Translations under genes and position numbers: made by a program
The notes under the pieces: generated by a model
The model's database searches: none
What the model was told of the DNA's origin: nothing
The model's input: the letters and a program-made list of their open reading frames with translations, nothing else
From: Bacteroidales bacterium
GTDB taxonomy: Bacteria; Bacteroidota; Bacteroidia; Bacteroidales; JAADJA01
NCBI GenBank assembly: GCA_016783885.1
Contig: JADHVR010000023.1
Span: 1-47,712 of the forward strand
Reading direction: 5' to 3'
DNA: 47,712 nt
Shown here: piece by piece, positions 1 through 7,712 of the stretch
How the letters are laid out: every line of letters starts with the position of its first letter
Position numbering within the stretch: position 1 is the first letter of the stretch

Positions 1-57
1 AGTTTTTATTTCAATTACTACTTTTTCTTCAACCAATAATCTTTTTCGATAACTCAT
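1..57 (-). pseudogene. Fragment of a GxxExxY-type protein (runs off left edge)
   Basis: On the minus strand, 19 codons from an ATG at 55-57 to the window edge read MSYRKRLLVEEKVVIEIKT. This resembles the core of GxxExxY family proteins, where a YRxDLLV segment is followed by a VIIEIK strand. In the family this core lies about 60 residues into the protein, so the N-terminal half is missing here. The sequence upstream is the repeat-rich DNA at 81-130. It may be a decayed copy or an internal start; the rest lies outside the window. Family membership is inferred from pattern only. Confidence 0.4.
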
Positions 58-80
58 TTTTCTTTGTGAAACTTAGTGTA

Positions 81-130
81 ATCTCTGTGATTCTTTGTGT
101 AATAGCTATGTCACAGAGATACACAAAGAA
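81..130. repeat. Two 10-bp inverted repeats in crossed (pseudoknot) order
   Basis: ATCTCTGTGA (81-90) and TTCTTTGTGT (91-100) are followed, after a 10-nt spacer, by TCACAGAGAT (111-120) and ACACAAAGAA (121-130). Each pair is perfectly complementary, but the order is A B A' B', so the stems cross instead of nesting. The right arm is the reverse complement of the permuted phrase B-A. This kind of short repeated phrase is found next to GxxExxY genes in Bacteroidota genomes, as far as I recall. Confidence 0.7.
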
Positions 131-256
131 GACCCAAAGTTACCCAAAGGTATTATAAATACAATTATATTTATTATAGACCAGCACCTCAAAATAATAT
201 TTAGACCTGATCTTCCGGTTGATTACGAATATAATAAAGTATTGAATAATCAATTA

Positions 257-285
257 AAAGCCTCTCCGAATTTCGGAGAGGCTTT
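257..285. terminator. Strong hairpin terminator, probably serving the susCDE-like operon
   Basis: A perfect 14-bp inverted repeat (257-270 with 272-285, core GCCTCTCC/GGAGAGGC) lies 65 nt beyond the stop of the SusE-like gene. It is flanked by A/T-rich runs on both sides, so it can act in either direction. It is the only strong terminator downstream of the minus-strand operon. Confidence 0.75.
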
Positions 286-349
286 AAATTTTTATTAAAA
301 AATCAGAAAATTAAAATCTTGCTATCTGTTTTCTAATTTTTCAGATCAA

Positions 350-1528
350 TTACTGAGGAGTAACCATATAAGTAAGTTTTCTCAGATCAACCGTGATTTT
401 ATACTGTCCGGCTGTGCCGGGAGCGGGGATGTTGGTTGGATCCGGTACACTTTCTGTAGGTCTGTAAATTAAATCTCCTTCTTCGGCAGTACCGCTTTGG
501 TCAGTTCCCCATTGTGGTGCCCATTCGCCAAGAACTTCCAGGAATTTCATTCCGCCATCGGCATTCAGATTGGTTGTAATCGTAAAGACATGAGCAGTAT
601 CAGGATCCTCTGTAAATGGTAAACCTGCAGTATTATCCCAGCCTACTGAAGTTGCATCGCCAACAAGGTAAAGTTCACCGGATGTTAAGAATGTTTTATA
701 TTCCAGATTTGCTGTGTCGGCTTCGATATAATAGTTACCGGCAACAGTGGGTACTGGCATAGCCGGAGGGTCCGGTGTTCCTTCATCGGGCCTGTAAACA
801 AGTGGTCCGCCTTCAGGGGTTCCGGTGTCATCTGTACCCCACTGGGGCGCCCATAATCCAAGAATTGAAATGAACTTAAACCACTCACCGATTCCCGGAT
901 CAAGGTATTCAACCCTTGCATACCTGCCCTCACCCAGGTGTGCCATTGCTAGTGCATCGACATTATCCCAGCCTACAGGTGTTGCATCACCAAGAAGGTA
1001 AATTAATTTTTTATCAACAGGCGGAGGTTCCGGAGGTTCAAACGTTGTAACGGTAAGTGTAATAATTTCCGAGGACACCTGCGTATAGTCTGCACCACTT
1101 ATTCCACCGACCACGCGAAGATCAATATCTCCGGTCGAATCGGCAGCCATACCCATACTGTACAACGCATTATTAAATTTATAGATAATGGTTTCAAAGA
1201 AAAAATTCTGGGTATTATACAATTCCTTTGCACCATCAAAACTACTGTCTGCAAAAACCATTTGCAGCGAATATGTAGGTAAAGGAAGCGTAGCACCTTC
1301 GGATATTGAGTAGGTTGTTGCTGTCCAGTCAACAACAAATGGGTTAGCTGAATCAGCCAGAGTTAAGACATAAGTCGCACCGTTTTCGGGAGTCGTTATC
1401 TCTGATGCCACGGATGATTCAAGATTCAATTTAGGCTCATTGTCATTCTTCTCACATGACGAGAAAAATAAAACTATTCCCAGAGCCGCCGTAAATATTA
1501 AAATGATATTTTTCATATGTATATTCAT
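350..1528 (-). CDS. SusE-like outer-membrane lipoprotein
   Basis: Probable surface glycan-binding lipoprotein accompanying the SusC/SusD pair. A signal peptide ends in a lipobox-like FFSSC with the acceptor Cys at residue 25, followed by an acidic linker. Residues about 35-155 form a SusE-type N-terminal immunoglobulin-like domain. The C-terminal half holds two related domains, each starting LIYLLGDATPVGWDN or LYLVGDATSVGWDN and each containing a WAPQWGTD motif, as in SusE/SusF starch-binding repeats. It is the last gene of the minus-strand operon, 9 nt after the SusD-like gene. Two start codons are possible: 1528, or 1516, which begins directly at MKNIILIF and is the more typical signal-peptide start. 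The bound sugar cannot be read from sequence; alpha-glucan is inferred from the amylases nearby. Confidence 0.85.
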   Translation of the reverse strand: MNIHMKNIILIFTAALGIVLFFSSCEKNDNEPKLNLESSVASEITTPENGATYVLTLADSANPFVVDWTATTYSISEGATLPLPTYSLQMVFADSSFDGAKELYNTQNFFFETIIYKFNNALYSMGMAADSTGDIDLRVVGGISGADYTQVSSEIITLTVTTFEPPEPPPVDKKLIYLLGDATPVGWDNVDALAMAHLGEGRYARVEYLDPGIGEWFKFISILGLWAPQWGTDDTGTPEGGPLVYRPDEGTPDPPAMPVPTVAGNYYIEADTANLEYKTFLTSGELYLVGDATSVGWDNTAGLPFTEDPDTAHVFTITTNLNADGGMKFLEVLGEWAPQWGTDQSGTAEEGDLIYRPTESVPDPTNIPAPGTAGQYKITVDLRKLTYMVTPQ

Positions 1529-1537
1529 TTTTAACGT

Positions 1538-3130
1538 TTAATAATTTGGATTTTGATTCAGGTTAGGATTACCGTTTACATCAGCAGCCGGTAATGGAAA
1601 GAGGTTATACTTAGCATCCGTAGAACGACCATCCTTTATATTGCCTTTCCATGCCCAAATATAATTATCACCGGTGAATTTATTATGACGAATTAAATCC
1701 GTACGACGATGACATTCCCAATAAAGTTCACGCCCCCTTTCATCAAGGATAAAATCAAGGTCCATATCACCTGCAGTAATGGCTGAAGCACCTACTCTTT
1801 GACGAAGATCATTGACATACTCCACAGCCTGGCCTTCATTTCCGCCTCCACCTCTTTTCACTGCTTCAGCATACATCAGGTAAACATCAGCCAGGCGGAA
1901 CATTGGAAAATCTGTATCCATGAACGTTTCGCTTGAGCCAGAAATGGTATCTCCATTTTCATTATACCAAACATTTCTGAACTTAGTAACGGCATATCCC
2001 TCTTCAAACGTGGAAATATTTTCGATCTCCAGGTTTTGTCCTTCGGTGAAAAACATTTCCCGGCTATCATCATCAGAAAATAATGCAACAAACTCTTTGG
2101 TTGTACGGGTACCTCCCCAACGTTCGGCAGTACCATAATTCTGTGCTTCCATTTCTCCACCAATGGAAGCAGCAATGATAAAGGTTGTGCCACCCCAGGT
2201 CTGGGTTTTTTGTCCATTATAGCGGATAGGGAAAATGATCTCCCTTATGGTGGTAGCATCCTGGTCGTTATTAGCCCAGAAAAGTTGCTGGAAAGTTGGT
2301 GAAAGTGCATAAGGTCCATTAATAATTTTTTCGCAATAAGTGATACATTCTGCATATTTATTAACACCAAGATAAACTTCAGCATTAAAGTATAATTTAG
2401 CAAGTAACATCCATGCAGCTCCTTTATCGGCACGGCCATACTCAAAATGTGGAGGCTCAATCATAGAGCCTTCAATGGCTGTTAGTTCAGACTCGATAAA
2501 ATTAAATAATTCAGCTTTTGCAATAGCCGGAGGGAAAAAGTCTCCAATCGGATCTGATTCAATAACAAATGGCACTCCATTGCCAAACAGATCCAATACA
2601 TGCCAGTAGCTTAAAGCGCGTAACCAGCGAGACTCAACCCGATAAAAAGCAATTTTATTCCGCCATTCATCAGATACACCACGTTCATCAAGCAGATCAT
2701 CTGTGGTTTGACGCAAGAATTCATTACACAGTGAAATTTGGTAATAAATCCTGTAATACATGGCTGCAATAAAGGTATCTCCATCGCCCCATTGCTGAAA
2801 GTGAAAATCTTTAATAGTGGCATCATCCCAGCCAATAACAGCTTCGTCAGTAGTTAATTCCTGATGATACCAGTATTGGCGTAAGTATTGGCTAAAGCCT
2901 CCATCAATACCACTGATGTCGGCCATACCATCACCACCTTGTTGACCTCCTATTGCAAGTCCGGCATAACATTTAGCCAGGAATTGTGTGTAGGATTCAG
3001 GATTATCAAAAACAGTTGCTGAAGTAACTTCATCCGGATCAATCGGTTTTGTGTCCAGATCTTTGACACAGGAATTCAAGACAAGAGAAACACCTGTGAA
3101 CAGTACGAATATAAAAATTATTTTTTTCAT
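1538..3130 (-). CDS. SusD/RagB-family nutrient-binding outer-membrane lipoprotein
   Basis: SusD-family proteins cap the SusC channel and bind oligosaccharide at the cell surface. The 530-residue length is usual for the family. The protein starts MKKIIFIFVLFTG with a lipobox ending LNSC (Cys 21), then the typical KDLDTKP start of the mature protein. The tetratricopeptide-like helical core and a C-terminal region with LADVYLMYAEAV, ERGRELYWECHRRTDLIRHN and a closing LNQNPNY match the SusD C-terminal domain. It lies 24 nt after the SusC-like gene and 9 nt before the SusE-like gene, so the three are surely co-transcribed. Substrate specificity is inferred only from neighbouring amylolytic genes. 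Confidence 0.93.
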   Translation of the reverse strand: MKKIIFIFVLFTGVSLVLNSCVKDLDTKPIDPDEVTSATVFDNPESYTQFLAKCYAGLAIGGQQGGDGMADISGIDGGFSQYLRQYWYHQELTTDEAVIGWDDATIKDFHFQQWGDGDTFIAAMYYRIYYQISLCNEFLRQTTDDLLDERGVSDEWRNKIAFYRVESRWLRALSYWHVLDLFGNGVPFVIESDPIGDFFPPAIAKAELFNFIESELTAIEGSMIEPPHFEYGRADKGAAWMLLAKLYFNAEVYLGVNKYAECITYCEKIINGPYALSPTFQQLFWANNDQDATTIREIIFPIRYNGQKTQTWGGTTFIIAASIGGEMEAQNYGTAERWGGTRTTKEFVALFSDDDSREMFFTEGQNLEIENISTFEEGYAVTKFRNVWYNENGDTISGSSETFMDTDFPMFRLADVYLMYAEAVKRGGGGNEGQAVEYVNDLRQRVGASAITAGDMDLDFILDERGRELYWECHRRTDLIRHNKFTGDNYIWAWKGNIKDGRSTDAKYNLFPLPAADVNGNPNLNQNPNY

Positions 3131-3154
3131 ATTATTTATACTTTAAAATTTTAG

Positions 3155-6100
3155 TTAGAAAACAAGGTTTACACCAAACATCCATATCCTGCTTCGTGGA
3201 AATATGTTGCCATCAATCCCGTTTTGTACCTCCGGATCGAGGCCTTTATACTGAGTAATCACAAATGCATTGTTAACTGTAGCTGACAACCGGATATCCA
3301 TACGATCATTTACCAACTGCTTAAATGTGTAGCTGAGAGTTATATCATCCATACGGAAAAATGAGGCATTTTGGATCCAGTAATCAGAGAAATAACGTGC
3401 AGTTTCAAAATTGGTTTCCGATCTGGCTGAAGTTATGTTGCTGATGTAAGGTCCCTCTGACCTATACATTCTGTTCAGCCAACCATTTTCAGCTTGTACA
3501 TTGTTATAAGCATAGTTCCCAAAATTGGCACGTCCTGATAAAAACAAATTCCAGTCTTTCCAGGTTAAGTTTGAAGTTATGCCAAAATAGAAATCAGGAG
3601 CTGGCTTTTTAAAGTAATATTTATCCGATGTTGTAATTTCACCATCACCGTTTCTGTCAACATATAATCCTTCAATCGGATTACCATCCTGGTCGTAAAC
3701 TTGTTCATAAACGTAAAAAGTTTGCACGGCTTGTCCGACTGCCTGTTCCTGGATATTGTTTCCAACACCTCCGGCAATTCCACCGGTAGCAATGCTGGCA
3801 CCCTGGTAGAGTTCAGTTATTTCGTTTTTATTGTAGGTAATGTTAAATCCTATATCCCACAGCATATTTTCTTTGACAATGGCTTTGGCCCCAATAGAGA
3901 ATTCTATCCCCTCGTTTTTAAGTTCACCTATATTCCGGTTAATGTAATTACTTAAGTTCGATCCTGCCGGCACAGGCACCCAGCTAAGCAAGTCCTTAGT
4001 AAGACGCTTATAAAAATCCAACGAACCATAAATACGGTCTTCAAGGAATCCGAAATCAATGCCAATGTTCCAGGTGGTGGTTTCTTCCCACTTCAAATCA
4101 GGATTATATCCTTCAGGCCGAAGTGTAATATAATATGTATTTCCGAACGGGTACATAGCAAAAGGATTTCCGTAAGTATACCTTCCCATGTAATCATAAT
4201 AGCCACCAATATCCTGTTGTCCGGTGATACCCCATCCCAAACGAAGTTTCAACTGACTGACTGCTTTTGAATCTTTGAGGAATACTTCTTCATTGATTTT
4301 CCAACCCAAAGCAAGCGCAGGGAAAAGGCCCCAGCGATTATCTTTATGAAAACGGGATGTTCCATCATTACGCAAAGTAAAAGTGAGCAAGTATTTGTCA
4401 TTAAATGTATAATTAAAACGGCCAAAAAATGAAATTAAGTAATATTCACCTTTATCCACAATCGTATCCCTTATATATTGCTGACCTGTTGAATCCCCGG
4501 TAATCGGATCAATGAAAGTTGGAATATTGCTATTGTATGAATTCGAACTGTTAAAGAAATGTTGCCATGAATAACCGGCCATAACATCAAAACGACTCTT
4601 GATTGATTCAACATCCTTCACGTAATTCAGGTAAAAGTCAAGTAGTTTGTTTTCATATCTGTTATTATAGTTATTGTCTTCCCCTCCGCCATCTGTAGAG
4701 TTAAAAGACCATGCTGCATAAGGGGGAACGTATCGGGTTCCACTATTTTTTGAAAAATCGTATCCGACATTCAGGTTTGCACGCAATTCAGGTAGAAAAT
4801 GCAATTTATAATCAAGTTGTAAATTACCGTAAGACCGATTGGCATCTGATTTGTCATCTGTCAGGTTTAACTGTGACATGGGATTTGAAGTTGGCTGTGT
4901 TAATGGTATTTCATTGGCATCAAGCCATGCCCAGTAGCCGCCGTAAGATCCATCCAGGCTATTTACCGGTTTGGTCGGATCCATTTGTGTGGCTGCACCT
5001 ATCGCACCCCGGTTGGCAAAGGTATTTTTGATGAATGCACCAGTAACATTCAAGTTAATCTTTAAATGATCATCCAGTAAGGTAGGATTTAAGGAAAGAC
5101 CAACTGTTGTACGCTTGAAGTTACTGGTTTTGAGAATACCATCCTGATCGGTATATCCAAGTGAAACGCGATAAGGTAACATTTTATAAGCACCATAAAT
5201 ACTCAAGGAATGATCCATGGCAAATGCGTTGTTGTAAATTTCATCCTGCCAGTTAGTATTGTGAATGGTTTGCTCATAACCCTCACGATCTTCAGGATCC
5301 GGCAGATTTTGCCACACAACAGGATTTCCAAGGGAATCTGTCCATGTACCCATCATATCAACACGCTCAGGATACCGCTCACGTAACAAACTTTCAAATT
5401 CATTCGAAGATAACACTCCAATCTTTTTTGGAACTTCCTGATAAGAGAATTTACCTGTATAATTGAGACGTAAAGGAAACTTACCACCTTCTTTTCCTTT
5501 TTTAGTAGTAATGAGAATAACACCATTTGATGCCCTTGAACCATAAATTGCAGTTGCTGAAGCATCTTTGAGCACGGTGAATGATTCTATATCATTTGGA
5601 TTAATACTATTCAAGGGATTAAGGGTACCTGATGGAGTAGCATTGGATATTGGTACACCATCAATAACGTATAATGGATCATTGCTGGCATTCAGCGATG
5701 AACCACCCCTGATACGAATAGTATTTGATTCACCTGGTGCCCCAGAATTTGAGCTAACCTGTACACCGGCAACCTTTCCTGCGATCAGAGCTGCCGGTGA
5801 GGATAATACCCCCCTATTAAAACTTTTAGATTCAATCGCAGTTACAGCACCCGTAGCATCCTTCTTCTTTACCACACCATAGCCAATCACAACAAATTCT
5901 TCTAATTCTGCCACTGCAACATTAAGGGCAACATTAACTACAGTATTAGGCTGAACCACGATTTCCTGAGTTTCATAGCCTATATAGGAGAATACAAGAG
6001 TTGCGTCAGGTTCTACCATAATCTTGTAATTCCCATCAACATCTGTTGTTGTACCAATAGTAGTACCTTTAATTAAAATAGTTACTCCCGGTAATGTTTG

Positions 6101-6220
6101 TCCATCTGAAGCATCAGTTACCGTTCCGGTAACTTCGCCGGTTTGCGCTATACCTGTCATATAACCTAAAAATAGTAACGACAGGAGCAAAAGTAATTTT
6201 GCGGATAAATGTTTTACCAT
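3155..6220 (-). CDS. SusC/RagA-family TonB-linked outer-membrane transporter
   Basis: TonB-dependent channel for importing oligosaccharides across the outer membrane. A signal peptide (to about residue 26, ending GIAQ) is followed by a carboxypeptidase-regulatory-like domain (about 27-115, with VTGTVTDASDGQTLPGVTILIKGT) and a plug domain carrying the SusC signature VLKDASATAIYGSRASNGV and ITTKKG. The rest is a 22-strand barrel ending in an aromatic residue (FGVNLVF). The length of 1021 residues is normal. It is first in the susC-susD-susE-like operon, and a -7 box (TACTTTTG) lies about 50 nt upstream of its start. No anti-sigma-interacting N-terminal extension (STN domain) is present, so ECF/anti-sigma control through this protein is unlikely. 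Confidence 0.95.
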   Translation of the reverse strand: MVKHLSAKLLLLLSLLFLGYMTGIAQTGEVTGTVTDASDGQTLPGVTILIKGTTIGTTTDVDGNYKIMVEPDATLVFSYIGYETQEIVVQPNTVVNVALNVAVAELEEFVVIGYGVVKKKDATGAVTAIESKSFNRGVLSSPAALIAGKVAGVQVSSNSGAPGESNTIRIRGGSSLNASNDPLYVIDGVPISNATPSGTLNPLNSINPNDIESFTVLKDASATAIYGSRASNGVILITTKKGKEGGKFPLRLNYTGKFSYQEVPKKIGVLSSNEFESLLRERYPERVDMMGTWTDSLGNPVVWQNLPDPEDREGYEQTIHNTNWQDEIYNNAFAMDHSLSIYGAYKMLPYRVSLGYTDQDGILKTSNFKRTTVGLSLNPTLLDDHLKINLNVTGAFIKNTFANRGAIGAATQMDPTKPVNSLDGSYGGYWAWLDANEIPLTQPTSNPMSQLNLTDDKSDANRSYGNLQLDYKLHFLPELRANLNVGYDFSKNSGTRYVPPYAAWSFNSTDGGGEDNNYNNRYENKLLDFYLNYVKDVESIKSRFDVMAGYSWQHFFNSSNSYNSNIPTFIDPITGDSTGQQYIRDTIVDKGEYYLISFFGRFNYTFNDKYLLTFTLRNDGTSRFHKDNRWGLFPALALGWKINEEVFLKDSKAVSQLKLRLGWGITGQQDIGGYYDYMGRYTYGNPFAMYPFGNTYYITLRPEGYNPDLKWEETTTWNIGIDFGFLEDRIYGSLDFYKRLTKDLLSWVPVPAGSNLSNYINRNIGELKNEGIEFSIGAKAIVKENMLWDIGFNITYNKNEITELYQGASIATGGIAGGVGNNIQEQAVGQAVQTFYVYEQVYDQDGNPIEGLYVDRNGDGEITTSDKYYFKKPAPDFYFGITSNLTWKDWNLFLSGRANFGNYAYNNVQAENGWLNRMYRSEGPYISNITSARSETNFETARYFSDYWIQNASFFRMDDITLSYTFKQLVNDRMDIRLSATVNNAFVITQYKGLDPEVQNGIDGNIFPRSRIWMFGVNLVF

Positions 6221-6270
6221 AATAAAATATTTAATTAATTAATTCTTATTTTGTGTGAAAATTAATTGTG

Positions 6271-6278
6271 CAAAAGTA
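6271..6278 (-). promoter_or_regulatory. -7 promoter box of the susC-like operon
   Basis: Read on the minus strand this is TACTTTTG, an exact match to the Bacteroidota -7 consensus TAnnTTTG, 50 nt before the SusC start codon. No clear -33 TTTG lies at the usual distance, which would fit activator-dependent transcription. Confidence 0.6.
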
Positions 6279-6331
6279 AAAAAAAATAAATCTATCTTAA
6301 AAAAAAGTTATTTATAATAAATTTTATTTAT

Positions 6332-6339
6332 AAATTTGC
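6332..6339 (+). promoter_or_regulatory. -7 promoter box for the 6407 gene
   Basis: TAAATTTG matches TAnnTTTG, 67 nt upstream of the ATG at 6407. The stretch between it and the gene contains a short AT-rich repeat in which TTCAATAA occurs three times in tandem (about 6351-6375), followed by two copies of TTTACTAA. Confidence 0.55.
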
Positions 6340-6406
6340 ACTTTAGATATTCAATAATTCAATAATTCAATAATTTACTAATTTACTAATTAAAAAATTA
6401 AAACTT

Positions 6407-7531
6407 ATGAAAAAATTTACATTAAGAATTACAACACTTTTAATGTTCTTAACTATGGGAACATTTGTAATGGCTCAAAATGATACGGTACTTACCATCA
6501 TTCCGGAAGATGCTACTGCGTGGGATGAAATTACCTTAATTTTAGATGCCAATTTATCATGCCCTGATAGTGCATTATTTGAGGCAGATTCAGTGATGAT
6601 GCATTCAGGGGCTACTATTGACGGTATAGCCTGGGCAATAGTTGTTGAATTTGATGGGGAAGGGGCAAACGGACAGAAGCCAAAACTTGAACCTTATTAT
6701 GGCAAAATGCCGGCTGCAATTACTATTACACCTGAAAATGCTACTGCCTGGGATGAAATTACCTTAACTTTAAATACTAAGTTATCTTGTCCTGACAGTG
6801 CATTGTTTGGTGCTGACTCGGTTATGATGCATTCTGGTGTTACCATTGACGGTGCTGTCTGGCAAAACGTAGTTGCTTTTGATGCATTAGGCGTAAACGG
6901 ACAGCAGCCAAAACTTATTGATAATGGCGACAGCACCTGGTCAATTACTTACATACCTGCCGATTTTTATGGTATTTTAGCAGGACTAGAGGTATCCCAG
7001 ATTTGCTGTGTTTTTAATAACGGTTCTTGGGACGCCGAAGGAAAAGATTTTGACGATGAAGGAAATTGTACGGATTTCTATATTCCATTAGCTTATGAAA
7101 ACAGTCGCAAATGGGCAATTACATTTACACCTGCCGATTTTTTTGGTATTGCAGCAGGTGCCGTTGCGAATGGAATGGAATGTGTTTTTAATAACGGCTC
7201 CTGGGATGCCGAAGGAAAAGCTCACGATCCTGATAATCCGGGGGAATGCATGAACTTCGTTATTCCGTTCATTATATCTGGCATTGGAGAAAATCCGGAA
7301 GTTACTTTCAAACTTTATCCAAACCCTGTTGAAAATATGCTTACTATAGAGGAACTGGATGGTGCAAACAAAATTGAAGTTTACAATGTAGTTGGTAAAT
7401 TGGTTAAAACAGTTGATAAAATTTCAACTCCTGTCGTTACTATTAACACAGCAGACTTAACAAGTGGTATTTATTTTGTAACCGTTCACAATAATGGTAG
7501 TGTTCAATCAACAAAATTTATTAAGAACTAA
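6407..7531 (+). CDS. T9SS-secreted protein with a duplicated, apparently nested domain
   Basis: No function recognised. A signal peptide (1-23, ending VMAQ) is followed by two copies of an N-half unit (A1 26-94 and A2 104-170, both with TAWDEITL, SCPDSALF, ADSVMMHSG and TIDG) and then two copies of a C-half unit (B1 171-230 and B2 233-290, both with the ITxxPADFxGI and VFNNGSWDAEGK motifs). The order A-A-B-B suggests a complete domain inserted inside its own paralogue. Residues 295-374 are a T9SS type A sorting domain (FKLYPNPVENMLTI, then VYNVVGKLVKT and a GIYFVTV strand), so the protein is exported to the surface or medium. It lies divergent from susC and upstream of an alpha-amylase lipoprotein, so a role in alpha-glucan binding is plausible but unproven. 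Confidence 0.85.
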   Translation: MKKFTLRITTLLMFLTMGTFVMAQNDTVLTIIPEDATAWDEITLILDANLSCPDSALFEADSVMMHSGATIDGIAWAIVVEFDGEGANGQKPKLEPYYGKMPAAITITPENATAWDEITLTLNTKLSCPDSALFGADSVMMHSGVTIDGAVWQNVVAFDALGVNGQQPKLIDNGDSTWSITYIPADFYGILAGLEVSQICCVFNNGSWDAEGKDFDDEGNCTDFYIPLAYENSRKWAITFTPADFFGIAAGAVANGMECVFNNGSWDAEGKAHDPDNPGECMNFVIPFIISGIGENPEVTFKLYPNPVENMLTIEELDGANKIEVYNVVGKLVKTVDKISTPVVTINTADLTSGIYFVTVHNNGSVQSTKFIKN

Positions 7532-7575
7532 TTAGTTCCCATCCACAAAGTCTTAAATTGAAAATGTTTTATATG

Positions 7576-7608
7576 AACCCGGTCAGGTCCTGGCCGGGTT
7601 TTTTTTAT
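7576..7608 (+). terminator. Rho-independent terminator after the 6407 gene
   Basis: AACCCGGTCAGG pairs with CCTGGCCGGGTT (one G-T wobble), followed directly by a run of eight T. The end of the T-run also supplies the -7 box of the next gene. Confidence 0.85.
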
Positions 7609-7613
7609 CTTTG
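7606..7613 (+). promoter_or_regulatory. -7 promoter box for the alpha-amylase gene, overlapping a terminator tail
   Basis: TATCTTTG matches TAnnTTTG and starts inside the T-tract of the preceding terminator. The resulting leader would be roughly 95 nt long. Confidence 0.5.
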
Positions 7614-7637
7614 TAAGCGATGAATAATCCGTAACTC

Positions 7638-7694
7638 GGGGATTTATCCCTGTGATTGAAATAACGTTTAAAACAAACAGGGCGTTTACGCCCT
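7638..7694 (+). promoter_or_regulatory. Two small hairpins in the leader of the alpha-amylase gene
   Basis: The first is a short GGGGAT...ATCCC hairpin at about 7638-7650. The second is a perfect AGGGCG-TTTA-CGCCCT hairpin at 7679-7694, ending 18 nt before the ATG at 7713. They could control translation or RNA stability, or be remnants of a small palindromic repeat. No known riboswitch is recognised. Confidence 0.4.
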
Positions 7695-7712
7695 TTAAAT
7701 AAAACAATAATT

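Noticed and set aside
95..298. 67-codon open frame at the left edge
   Set aside because: It begins inside the crossed inverted repeats and ends over the terminator hairpin. There is no promoter, ribosome-binding signal or recognisable family pattern.
350..6220. ECF sigma / anti-sigma control of the SusC-like operon
   Set aside because: The SusC-like protein lacks an STN signalling extension, and no sigma or anti-sigma gene is in the window.
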